NCBI RefSeq assembly: GCF_001297705.1 | Contig: NZ_LIRF01000003.1 | Location: 1,240,001-1,304,000, forward strand | From: Chryseobacterium sp. ERMR1:04 | GTDB taxonomy: Bacteria > Bacteroidota > Bacteroidia > Flavobacteriales > Weeksellaceae | Length of the DNA: 64,000 bases | Direction of reading: 5' to 3' | Shown: positions 56,901 to 64,000 of the stretch, piece by piece | Layout of the letters: each line of letters starts with the position of its first letter | How positions within the stretch are numbered: the first letter of the stretch is position 1 | Translations under genes and position numbers: made by a program | Notes under the pieces: model-generated | Seen by the model: only the letters and a program-made list of their open reading frames with translations | What the model was told of the DNA's origin: nothing | The model's database searches: none

Positions 56901-59824
56901 GAAAATTCCAACATTCCGTTTTTGAATTTTTGGGTTTCAGAAACTGTTTTTCCTGAACCGTCCTGTACAAAAATATTTACTAAAGCATCAGGAATCGCAG
57001 AATAAACGAAGATCTTAGCCTTCTCCCCTCTTGAAAATTCATTCTTAGGTTCCAAAACGGTTAAGAATGTTTTCTGAGTTGATTTTAAAGAATTCTTATC
57101 CCAAACACTGAAATTCTGAGAAGATTTTATGGTGTCTTTTCCTTCTATATTGTATAATTCTAATTGATAATCTCCGGCTTCCAGTTTTCCTAAATCAAGA
57201 GATTCTTCACTTCGCGTCGCTCCATTCAGAATGACAGAAGAAATTTTCCAGTTTTTTAGTTCATCGTTTTTATCAAACAGATCGTGTGGAAATTTATTAA
57301 TAAATTCCTCTTTTGAATATTTTGGAAGATCCTGAACTGCCGATTTGAAATTATCTCTGAAAATTCTATTAGGAACTTCCAATTTTGATAACTTAACCTG
57401 ATATGCTTTTTTAAGATCCTGCTCATTATAATTCTTAGTTTCTACTTTCAGTTTTACATTTTCATCTGCAAAAACATTTTTAATCTCATTTGCTTTAATA
57501 TAATGTGAAACCGAAGCCACTTTCAACTGCGTATCGGCAGACTGGGTTTCCCCATTGATATCGGTAACAGAAGCATTAATTTCATAATTATCAATCTGAA
57601 TACCTTCTAATTTTTCATCCTTTTTAAGATCTAAACGAATAACAAATTCTCCTTTTTCATTCGTCTTCGCTTCCCCAAGAATTGAATTTTCGTTATCATC
57701 ACCTTGTGGATACCACCCGAAATACCTCCATCTGATATTGTGTTTTTTAATCTCATAGTTGACTGTCGTATTACTCAACGCAACACCAGAAAACATCATC
57801 GCTTTTCCTTTTAATTCTATGGTTTGTCCATATTTATACTCTTCCTTTACAGGATCAAAATTAAGTTCAAACTTCGGTCTCTTGTATTCTTCAACACGAA
57901 TGTCTTTATAGCCCTCGGTTCCATTATCAGTTCTTAAATAAAAGACCCCATTTAGCTTTCCTTTTGGAAGAATGAAACTTCCATGATAAGACCCGAATTC
58001 ATTCGTTGTGAAGTTTTGAGACGTAACTTCTTGTCCATTGGTATCCTGCAACGTTATTTTTTGCTTCAAACCAGAAAAAACCGACTCAATTTCTTTATCA
58101 ATTTTAGAATTAATTACTTTAAAATAAACAGTTTGTCCAGGTCGGTAAATTGCTCTGTCTGTAAAAATCTGAGCTTTTGTACGGGTTTCTTTATTCGGAT
58201 TTTGGTATTCTACCCCTCTATCATCTCCATACACCTCCATGATTTGGAAATCATTGCTCTTTGGCTGTTGAATCAGGAATGTTCTGTAATAATCCTTATT
58301 TGTGGTAGATGGAAATTTAAATATTCCTTTATCATCCGTTTTTCCATCAACTTTTGTTAATGTCTTATTAGAAATAAATTCATAAAATGTAAGGTTTTCG
58401 TTACTCGCCGGCTTCCCGTTTTCACTGCTGACTAATTTAAGCTCGTTAGAAAGCTGATTTCTATCGGTTTTAGTTTGATAAACAATTCTGTTATTCGAAA
58501 CTAAAAAGTAGAAATCCTGTCTGGAATCATTATCCTTTGCATTAGAACCTGCAACAGAATATTCTGCAACGTAAACTCCGGAAGGCAGAGGCTTCATCTC
58601 CAATGACGTCTTGTGAGCCTGATAATCTTTAGGATCAGACACTTGAAATACCTCTTTTCTCACCAAAGTCTTTTTGATCTTACTGTATGAATCTCCATAA
58701 GAACTTCTCACATACTGCATCACAGAAGTATAATCTCCTTTTACTTCATAGATATTGATTGAAAAATCTGAAACATTTTTATATTCTGCAGCAATGTGAA
58801 TAGGCAGATTTGCCTGAGTCTGCTTTTCGTATTTAATGTTTAAAGAAGGATTGATAATCTCATTTTCTTTGTTTTTAATATTTTCAATAAAAGGTGATTT
58901 GGGATATTGGCTTTTTGCCTGAACAGCAATGGCCAGCGCTTCTTTTGATTTCTTCTTGTCATGAAGCTGCGTCATGATCTCTTCCATCACCAAGACTTTA
59001 TAATCTCCTTCCGTATTAGATTTTACGAGATTTTGGAGTTGCTCCAGTTTATCTTTACACTGATTGAAATTACAATTCTCTGATAATTTCTGATGCATGA
59101 AATACAGCTTAGAATTTCCTGTATTCTGAGCAATCAATTCATCAAAAATAGTATTAATCTTCGTTCTATTTTCTGTAAGTTCATTTTTTGTAAAAAGTCC
59201 GTTATCAGACAAGAAATTCACTTTTCTCAAAGAATACCAATCCAGTAACGTGGGGAAATAAGCAATATCTTTTGTATTGGAAAAAGCCTCTTTATAACCT
59301 GCTAAAGAAACTTTTTTCATTTCAGCTTGTTCCTTATCTAACTCCTGAAAATTTTTAGTTACATAGTTTTTAAAATCCAGTTTGCTCCAAGTTTCAATCT
59401 GAGAAATATCTTGAGCGCTTACGTTGGTCATTCTATTGATCTTCCAAGAGTTTTCATTATAATAATCCATGAAAAAACTATTCAGCAAGACTTTATACAC
59501 CAACTTGCCGTCGCCTTTCAAATTGGAATCAGCCTTTTGAAGTTTAGCAAAAAACTTTGAGGCAGCATCATTTTTATCATCATCTGTCGTCTGATTAACA
59601 ATACTGAATTCTGCCTTTAAGGAACGGATAAGCTGAAGGGGATTGTTTTCTTTCATCGCGTGGTTTTGTATGTCTAAAATAACGGGAAGGTTTGATTTAT
59701 AAGCTCCTTTTTTGCTATTCTCTTCTATTTTTTTCCATTGGTCTGTATAATATTTCTGACCGAAAATGACTGAATGACTCAGCATTAAAAGTAAAAGCAC
59801 AAAAATCTTGGCTAATTTTTTCAT
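53939..59824 (-). CDS. Alpha-2-macroglobulin-family protein without thioester
   Basis: I start at 59824 (MKKLAKIFVLLLLMLSH, signal peptide ending FGQ) because the longer reading overlaps the divergent gene. The 1961-aa protein has N-terminal Bacteroidota-specific helical segments (about 25-330). It continues with macroglobulin domains, including the MG2 hallmark FTDRAIYRPGQTVYFKV (about 570), a bait-region-type domain, and the A2M block TAFFYPDLKTDAQGNVNFEF...TKWKLMFLAHT (about 1210). The toroid follows (PDGGFSWYPGYPSSYGT) and then a C-terminal receptor-like domain. Where thioester members have YPYGCxEQ, this one has NDQNNSADVIF (about 1420), so the covalent trap is missing. Inferred to be a periplasmic or surface protease trap next to ecotins. 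Confidence 0.93.
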   Translation of the reverse strand: MKKLAKIFVLLLLMLSHSVIFGQKYYTDQWKKIEENSKKGAYKSNLPVILDIQNHAMKENNPLQLIRSLKAEFSIVNQTTDDDKNDAASKFFAKLQKADSNLKGDGKLVYKVLLNSFFMDYYNENSWKINRMTNVSAQDISQIETWSKLDFKNYVTKNFQELDKEQAEMKKVSLAGYKEAFSNTKDIAYFPTLLDWYSLRKVNFLSDNGLFTKNELTENRTKINTIFDELIAQNTGNSKLYFMHQKLSENCNFNQCKDKLEQLQNLVKSNTEGDYKVLVMEEIMTQLHDKKKSKEALAIAVQAKSQYPKSPFIENIKNKENEIINPSLNIKYEKQTQANLPIHIAAEYKNVSDFSINIYEVKGDYTSVMQYVRSSYGDSYSKIKKTLVRKEVFQVSDPKDYQAHKTSLEMKPLPSGVYVAEYSVAGSNAKDNDSRQDFYFLVSNNRIVYQTKTDRNQLSNELKLVSSENGKPASNENLTFYEFISNKTLTKVDGKTDDKGIFKFPSTTNKDYYRTFLIQQPKSNDFQIMEVYGDDRGVEYQNPNKETRTKAQIFTDRAIYRPGQTVYFKVINSKIDKEIESVFSGLKQKITLQDTNGQEVTSQNFTTNEFGSYHGSFILPKGKLNGVFYLRTDNGTEGYKDIRVEEYKRPKFELNFDPVKEEYKYGQTIELKGKAMMFSGVALSNTTVNYEIKKHNIRWRYFGWYPQGDDNENSILGEAKTNEKGEFVIRLDLKKDEKLEGIQIDNYEINASVTDINGETQSADTQLKVASVSHYIKANEIKNVFADENVKLKVETKNYNEQDLKKAYQVKLSKLEVPNRIFRDNFKSAVQDLPKYSKEEFINKFPHDLFDKNDELKNWKISSVILNGATRSEESLDLGKLEAGDYQLELYNIEGKDTIKSSQNFSVWDKNSLKSTQKTFLTVLEPKNEFSRGEKAKIFVYSAIPDALVNIFVQDGSGKTVSETQKFKNGMLEFSVEVPKDKSVSTLNIQFQVVAFNDVQTQSVNLKIKDTEQPLRIETVTFRDKIEPNSKEKWSVKVLGNDKEKINAEVLANMYDMSLDQFAANSFNWEKLYTSYSIVTSYDIRQYLEQRNYEKRVGYLDGANVDVPQFNWFDGEIYYDKRVYGRLGNAEGVKSAAYAPAPTVAMAGARMKSKSKELSEDKIEVIQNVLPEAVKAPKVETPPPGENLDNVKVRQNLNETAFFYPDLKTDAQGNVNFEFTSPEALTKWKLMFLAHTKDARAATLEKQVVTQKEFSVTPNYPRFLREGDELNLQSKLSNLTSKKLSGSANLQILDAFTNEDISSKFGLHASTQNFDLNENGNSALTWKVKVPNNASSIILKVVAKAGAYSDGEQKAVAILPNRMLVTDAVPVFVKEGETKTFVLDNLKDATSPTISNVSNTLELTTNPIWEIMFALPSLKNDQNNSADVIFNKWFADVLASEIFKANPKMKTVFEEYQSKGLLNSNLEKNQELKQLLLEETPWVLESKNEGEQMQKLALLFDANTMKNSINQDWDDFKKLQNPDGGFSWYPGYPSSYGTSLYILKNLGKINSWLKDNVKEYQNAAQNELVAKLVQYLDNEIDKYSEVKKENVWNNWSLDYLDTRNYWEKQYPLKGKGATLKALVKQKAKTAKITDFTFFGLHRAALLMSNYGLKETSDKLINHLKETSTDTKTQGIYWKQNLNDWGWFGSKVVNQAGALEAFNTLKPNDQKFIEDMKIWLITQKEVNSWGSSRGTSEVIFTILNSGKSWTTAESDKATIVWGGKELQPQTQATGYVKSTVKTDVVDKNLGTVTVTKPGPGIVQGGLFWQYYEDLDKIKSSENYISITKELYKKVKTVNGEELQKISPETPLKVGDKVTVRMILNTDRAMEFIHIKDMRAAGFEPVNVLSGYQWKNNLGYYQSTKDASTNFYIQYMPKGKFVFEYDYVANASGKFSNGITTMQNFYAPQMNAHTKGSNIPISE

Positions 59825-59830
59825 ATATGT

Positions 59831-59838
59831 TATTTTTG
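59831..59838 (+). promoter_or_regulatory. -7 promoter box (TATTTTTG) of the UbiA-like gene
   Basis: A perfect TAnnTTTG match ending 5 nt before the ATG at 59844. Transcription would begin at or next to the start codon, giving a leaderless mRNA. The divergent macroglobulin gene starts only 19 nt away. Confidence 0.5.
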
Positions 59839-59843
59839 TATAA

Positions 59844-60599
59844 ATGAATTCTTTAAAAATACTCAAAAAAACTGTTATAGACAGTCAACTTTATGTCTCC
59901 TTAATGGGAACACTTTTCGCAGTATTTTTCATGCTAGAGCAAAACACGTTCCGTTGGCCTACTGTTATCCTTATATTCATCACTTATTTCAGTGGTTATC
60001 TTTATACCAAATACCAACGCACCCAACACTTCTTTAAAATCCTTGTCCTTAATGCGGTGGCAGGCATTATTTGTGCTTTTCTTATCATCTATAATCACAA
60101 TGAAATACGATTGGTAAAATGGTTTATTATCGTTGTTTTAGGGCTTCTTTACAACAGTTTTTTCCTTGATGTTTACATTCGGAAAATCCCTTTGCTAAAG
60201 GTATTCTATGTAGGGTTGGTTTGGGCTCTTGTTAATTGTTGGTTAACTTTACATGAATTTAATCTTCCTATTTTTCTAATAAGCTTCTTTTTTATTACCG
60301 CCTTGGTTCTCCCCTTCGATATTCGGGATATGAAAAGTGATACGGTGAAGACATTCCCTATATTAATTGGTGTTCAAAAGACAAAGTATATTGCTTATTC
60401 ACTGGTATTTGTGAGTACTATTTTAGCTATTTTTTATTTAGACTTTAACTATTCATTGGCCTTTTTCCTGACCAGTATTATAACCTATCTTTTTATTTAT
60501 TTCGCCGAAAACAATAGAAAAGACGCCTATTTTTCTTTCGGCGTTGAAACTTGTTCGGTACTTCCTTTTTTATTTCTAGTAATATTGGAGTATTTTTGA
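59844..60599 (+). CDS. UbiA-like prenyltransferase family membrane protein
   Basis: A 251-aa protein with about eight membrane helices. The second aspartate-rich motif of UbiA-type prenyltransferases is visible as PFDIRDMKSDTVKTFPILIGVQKTKY (about 155-180). The first motif (NDxxDxxxD) has no clear counterpart: the equivalent stretch reads YLYTKYQRTQH. It may therefore be a diverged or inactive relative, or act on an unusual substrate. It precedes recF by 3 nt, so it is translationally or transcriptionally coupled to it, an arrangement without an obvious functional reason. Confidence 0.75.
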   Translation: MNSLKILKKTVIDSQLYVSLMGTLFAVFFMLEQNTFRWPTVILIFITYFSGYLYTKYQRTQHFFKILVLNAVAGIICAFLIIYNHNEIRLVKWFIIVVLGLLYNSFFLDVYIRKIPLLKVFYVGLVWALVNCWLTLHEFNLPIFLISFFFITALVLPFDIRDMKSDTVKTFPILIGVQKTKYIAYSLVFVSTILAIFYLDFNYSLAFFLTSIITYLFIYFAENNRKDAYFSFGVETCSVLPFLFLVILEYF

Positions 60600-60602
60600 C
60601 GA

Positions 60603-61706
60603 ATGATTATTAATAAACTTTCCCTGTATAATTTCAAGAACCATTCTGAGAAAAAATTTGAGTTTTCTCCCCAGATCAATTGTTTCGTGGGAAATAATGG
60701 CGTGGGAAAAACGAATATATTGGATGCTTTGCATTATCTTTCTGTTGGGAAAAGTTTTTTGGGAAATACAGACGTTAATAACATCAAAAGAGATGAAGAT
60801 TTCTTTACCATAGATGCTGAAATTCAAAACGATGACAGCGAAGACATCCTTAAAATATCGCAACCTAAAGAATCAAAAAAGATTATTAAAAAAAATGATA
60901 AAAGCTATGATAGAATGGCCGATCATATTGGTTATTTACCCAGTGTAATGATCTCTCCTTATGATTCTAACTTAATCTCTGATTCCGGAGAAAGCAGACG
61001 GAAGTTTCTGGACTCCATGATCTCGCAGACCAATTCTGAATATCTTTTTGATCTGATTCAATATCAAAAAACAATTCAGCAGAGAAATGCTTTGTTAAAA
61101 TATTTCGCTAAAAACAGAGTTTTCGATAAAGATTCTCTCGATATTTATGATGATCCTATTACCAGATCCGGAACTAAAATTTTTGAAAAAAGGAAAGAAT
61201 TTGTATCACAACTTAATCCTATTGTTCAGAACTTTTACAACATCATTTCTGGCGGAAAAGAAACGGTTTCCGTGATCTACGAGTCTCATTTATTTGATGG
61301 GTTCGATCCCGCTCAACCTGACAAAGTTTTCAGAGATCTGTTAAAAAACAATATGGAAAGAGACAGAATGCTCACCTACACTTCAAAGGGAATTCACAAA
61401 GATGATCTCCTTTTTGATATGGATTCTATTCTGATTAAAAAGATTGGTTCACAAGGTCAACAAAAATCTTTTCTTATTGCTTTAAAATTGGCCCAAATGA
61501 GTCTTGTAAAAGAATTGACAGGAAAGACTCCTATCCTTTTATTGGATGATATTTTTGATAAACTTGATGATCACAGAGTTTCTCAATTAATAGAGTTAGT
61601 GAATCAGGAAAATTTTGGACAGATCTTCATTACAGATACACATAGAGAACGTACAGAAAGTGTGGTGAAAAAGATTAATGAGGAAAGTATTATTTTTGAG
61701 ATATGA
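60603..61706 (+). CDS. recF: DNA replication and repair protein RecF
   Basis: A 367-aa cytoplasmic SMC-like ATPase that loads RecA at gaps via RecFOR. Walker A is GNNGVGKTN (30-38). The ABC signature region appears near GSQGQQKSFLIALKLAQ, and Walker B is LLLDDIFDKLD (about 317-327), followed by the D-loop and the H-loop-like FITDTHRER. The length is standard. It is co-transcribed with the UbiA-like gene, and a DciA/DUF721 protein gene follows about 0.9 kb downstream, an arrangement known from other Bacteroidota. Confidence 0.96.
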   Translation: MIINKLSLYNFKNHSEKKFEFSPQINCFVGNNGVGKTNILDALHYLSVGKSFLGNTDVNNIKRDEDFFTIDAEIQNDDSEDILKISQPKESKKIIKKNDKSYDRMADHIGYLPSVMISPYDSNLISDSGESRRKFLDSMISQTNSEYLFDLIQYQKTIQQRNALLKYFAKNRVFDKDSLDIYDDPITRSGTKIFEKRKEFVSQLNPIVQNFYNIISGGKETVSVIYESHLFDGFDPAQPDKVFRDLLKNNMERDRMLTYTSKGIHKDDLLFDMDSILIKKIGSQGQQKSFLIALKLAQMSLVKELTGKTPILLLDDIFDKLDDHRVSQLIELVNQENFGQIFITDTHRERTESVVKKINEESIIFEI

Positions 61707-62035
61707 GCGGGAATTACCCTCATGATTTCAAAAAATTAGCATCAAAAAAAGAAAATAATAGCAAAAAAACACCATAATAATCCCTCTTGAATTACCAATA
61801 CTAGCAATTTATTAAAACCGAATTTAATTAGCTTTAATTCATTTTATGATGAATAAAATACTTAATTAGCTTGTATCCATGATACTTACAATATGTTCTA
61901 ATGATTTACAAAATGTAAACTATTCTCACTTGAGCTTTTTACACTTAAAATAAACCAACAAATAGATATTTTTTTTTAAATATTTATACTTTTTATTATT
62001 TTTTTAGCTTAAATAATACAATAAAAAAACTCATT

Positions 62036-62485
62036 ATGAAAACATCATTCTTTTCCCTAGGATTTCTATGCATTTCTTCGTTCTGCCTATCACAAGTAGG
62101 GATAAACACAACCGCTCCAACTACAAGTTTGGACGTTAATGGAACTCAAAGAGTAAGAGCCCTTAACAACGCAACTTCAGATGCAACTTACACTCGTAAT
62201 GTAGTAGCAGACGCTAACGGTAATTTAGGCTATACTACTCGTTCTTCAGCAAAACCCACTCCAGCTACATATACTGGATCAATGGCTGTAAATGCTGCAC
62301 CCGTAACTGTTGCAACCGGCGTTAGTCTTTCCGAATTTACTCCTGTAATAACACAGTATAGAGGAAGTACAAGCCTTCCTACATATCGTTTTTTTGATAA
62401 TGGAGGAAACATTCAGTTGGATTTAGAAACCCCAGATAGTGCTATTGTTTACAATTTAGTAATTGCATTTATAAGAAATAATTAA
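62036..62485 (+). CDS. Secreted protein of unknown function with QVGINTTAPTTSLDVNG start
   Basis: A 149-aa protein, signal peptide ending FCLSQ. The mature N-terminus QVGINTTAPTTSLDVNGTQRVRAL is a phrase found in many flavobacterial cell-surface proteins, in which tail-fibre-like beta-helical repeats start with it. Here only a short Thr/Ser/Ala-rich, beta-strand-rich domain follows. No sorting (Por/T9SS) domain is visible at the C-terminus. The 329-nt region upstream (61707-62035) is very AT-rich and contains a 15-nt palindrome at 61905-61919, but no gene. Confidence 0.75.
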   Translation: MKTSFFSLGFLCISSFCLSQVGINTTAPTTSLDVNGTQRVRALNNATSDATYTRNVVADANGNLGYTTRSSAKPTPATYTGSMAVNAAPVTVATGVSLSEFTPVITQYRGSTSLPTYRFFDNGGNIQLDLETPDSAIVYNLVIAFIRNN

Positions 62486-62549
62486 AAATCTCTTATTTCG
62501 ACTGTATATTGTAAATATCCATTAAATTTAAAAATCTCGATTTTAGGAT

Positions 62550-62583
62550 AACAAAAAGTTTTTATTAATAAAAACTTTTTGTT
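62550..62583 (+). terminator. Terminator after the secreted-protein gene
   Basis: AACAAAAAGTTTTTAT pairs with ATAAAAACTTTTTGTT with a very small loop, followed by ATTTT. The stem is AT-rich, so its strength is uncertain. Confidence 0.6.
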
Positions 62584-62610
62584 ATTTTACGCCTATAAGT
62601 CGTTCTATAA

Positions 62611-62904
62611 ATGAAGAAGAAAAAACGTGAATATCTGTCCTCAGAATTAGTAAAATCATTTGCAAGAATTCATGGTTTTGAAGATAAGCTTGTCGCCTTT
62701 GAGATCAAAGATTTTCTTGAGGAATACCTTGATGAAAGTCTTTTTAGCGAGATTAGAAGTGTCAATATTGAAAATAAATGCATCATCATTAAGATCATCT
62801 CTCCTCTACTGAAGAATGATTTTAAAATGCGCAGAAGTTTTTATCTTAAAAAGTTTCAGGACAAATTTGGTGAAGAAAAATTTAATGATCTTCAGATTTT
62901 GTAG
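62611..62904 (+). CDS. DUF721/DciA-family protein
   Basis: A 97-aa cytoplasmic protein of the DUF721 family (zinc-ribbon-lacking, KH-like). The typical segments are LSSELVKSFARIHGFEDKLVAFEIKDFLEEYL and IENKCIIIKIISPLLKNDFKMRRSFYLKKFQDKFGEEKFNDLQIL. DciA proteins load the replicative helicase DnaB in bacteria without DnaC/DnaI; the short Bacteroidota members may do the same, but that is inference. Its 3' end overlaps the convergent Gcr-like gene by 23 nt. Confidence 0.85.
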   Translation: MKKKKREYLSSELVKSFARIHGFEDKLVAFEIKDFLEEYLDESLFSEIRSVNIENKCIIIKIISPLLKNDFKMRRSFYLKKFQDKFGEEKFNDLQIL

Positions 62905-64000
62905 ACATCGTATTGCTCATCAGATCATCCGCTCTTTTATCCAATCCAGAACTTATGGGAAGGAAAAACTTTAATGGATGTCTGAAAAAATACCTGAATA
63001 TTTCTTTATAGATTTCACTTACCTGCCCAAAGTTCAATTTTCTTGATCTGAAGGCCAAAAACATAGACAAACTGAAGCTTACCAGGAAGTTGAAGAATCC
63101 AATTAAGAAAACGGTAATAAAGGATATCCAAAAAGTATAAGAATCTACAGAAAAATCTTTTCCGTAAAGTCCGATTGCAAAGTTTCCAGCGGCAAAAGTA
63201 ATGTGACGAATATCTAAGTCTAATCCGAAGAATAATCCCACAGGAGCCGTTGCCCCAAGAAATACCCCAAACCAGAAATTAGAAACAATTCCCGGCCAGT
63301 TTTTAGCATAATACTTAGAGAGCCCTTTCGCGAATTTAGCTCCAAAAAGCCTTCTGATCGCAATGTTTTTAGCAATCCTTTCCGGTATTTGAAAAAACAC
63401 GGAGTTGTTCCCGATATTCCCTGAAATAATCCCTGAAATAAAAAGGTAAAACCCGGCAATACTTGCATGTAAAATAGCTTTAGACTGAAACGGATCTAAA
63501 TCTTTCAGCAATTTATCAGACCTGTCAACCGCTAGATTTTGTGAGAAAAAGACATCCAATCCGTAAATAATTGCCAATGCAATCGGGAAAGACAGCAATA
63601 CATTTCCTACGAATGCAATAAACTGACTTCGAAACAACTTCGAAACAAGATGGGCAAATTCTGTTCTGTCACTTTTAGAATTACCTTCCTCCGCAAGAAC
63701 TTTGGTCATGGTTGCCGCTGTCATCGCCGGCTGTTTTGTTGCCAAGGTAAATCCCATCAGATAAATCATGATGAATCCCATTGCATAATTCATCGAATAT
63801 AAAAATGCATGTGAAAAATCACTTCCATGGTTGTATCCGTAAAGCATTTTCAAGATACATAATGCCCCTACAATAATCCCACCACCACTCGCTTTATAAA
63901 ACATGGTCATATATTCCTTCTTAGAAGAGGTAATATAATGCGCTCCTGTTTCTGCGGTATGATTGGTAATAAGATGCGAAATCAATCTCGTACTGTCATT
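62882..64000 (-). CDS. Gcr-type membrane protein annotated as site-specific recombinase (C-terminal part)
   Basis: The frame is open to the right edge, so only the C-terminal 372 residues are visible. About eight membrane helices and the motifs TAETGAHYITSSKKEYMTMFYKASGGGIIVGALC, GNIGNNSVFFQIPERIAKN and APVGLFFGLDLDIRHITFAAGNFAIGLYG match the family called site-specific recombinase Gcr. The many membrane segments make a true recombinase role doubtful; the family name is historic. The start lies outside the window. Its end overlaps the DUF721 gene tail to tail. Confidence 0.85.
   Translation of the reverse strand, partial: NDSTRLISHLITNHTAETGAHYITSSKKEYMTMFYKASGGGIIVGALCILKMLYGYNHGSDFSHAFLYSMNYAMGFIMIYLMGFTLATKQPAMTAATMTKVLAEEGNSKSDRTEFAHLVSKLFRSQFIAFVGNVLLSFPIALAIIYGLDVFFSQNLAVDRSDKLLKDLDPFQSKAILHASIAGFYLFISGIISGNIGNNSVFFQIPERIAKNIAIRRLFGAKFAKGLSKYYAKNWPGIVSNFWFGVFLGATAPVGLFFGLDLDIRHITFAAGNFAIGLYGKDFSVDSYTFWISFITVFLIGFFNFLVSFSLSMFLAFRSRKLNFGQVSEIYKEIFRYFFRHPLKFFLPISSGLDKRADDLMSNTMSTKSEDH

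Noticed and set aside
59824..59866. Longer start for the macroglobulin gene at 59866
   Set aside because: It would overlap the divergent UbiA-like gene and put 14 residues ahead of a perfect signal peptide.
61300..61320. tRNA-like T-loop (GGGTTCGATCCC)
   Set aside because: It lies inside the recF coding frame and no acceptor, D or anticodon arm surrounds it.

Overview
The window is AT-rich chromosomal DNA of a Bacteroidota bacterium, very probably Chryseobacterium or a close Weeksellaceae relative. The support is TAnnTTTG-type -7 promoter boxes ahead of many genes, a SusC/SusD pair, a CGA/CIA-like class A beta-lactamase, N-termini of the MKK...AQ type, and many small secreted or lipoprotein genes. 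I saw no rRNA, tRNA, CRISPR array, phage or plasmid backbone. Most genes are ordinary housekeeping or envelope genes. Functional calls rest on reading motifs by eye; no database search was possible.

Layout. 1-9.2 kb: the end of a carbohydrate-binding protein, a class A beta-lactamase, 3-hydroxyacyl-CoA dehydrogenase, a META-domain lipoprotein, pheT, dnaN, a DgkA-like kinase and a two-gene unit of unknown secreted proteins. 9.2-20.6 kb: AIG2-like and SGNH proteins, an orphan barstar, purL, a WG-repeat protein, purB, an OmpH/Skp chaperone, and an AraC regulator next to an iron alcohol dehydrogenase. 20.6-23.4 kb: six tandem paralogues of a small two-cysteine secreted protein of unknown function. 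23.4-33.3 kb: a polysaccharide utilisation locus (SusC, SusD, GH144-type glucanase, esterase, GH3 beta-glucosidase). It is bordered by a remnant of a second GH3 gene, a MITE-like insertion and REP-like repeats. 33.7-45.8 kb: mixed genes, including two tandem glutaminyl cyclotransferases, a CPA1 antiporter, and a seven-gene run of SRPBCC, VOC, DinB and secreted proteins. 46-49.6 kb: a TolC-HlyD-ABC2 export operon behind a palindromic operator candidate. 49.6-50.7 kb: a gene-free, repeat-rich stretch.

The most striking region is 50.6-59.8 kb. A giant alpha-2-macroglobulin-family protein, without the thioester motif, is followed on the same strand by four tandem ecotin-family serine-protease inhibitors. 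The ecotins alternate between two subtypes (B-A-B-A in transcription order). Their reactive-site loops differ, with Leu, Asn, Lys and Asn at the position aligned with P1 Met84 of E. coli ecotin. Each of the three distal ecotins is preceded by a decayed copy of the 3' end of the alpha-2-macroglobulin gene. The spacers carry 1, 3, 2 and 1 copies of a terminator-bearing repeat. I read this as a multi-inhibitor anti-protease locus that grew by repeated duplication of the macroglobulin-ecotin junction.

59.8-64 kb: a UbiA-like membrane protein, recF, a secreted protein, a DciA/DUF721 protein, and a Gcr-type membrane protein cut by the window edge.
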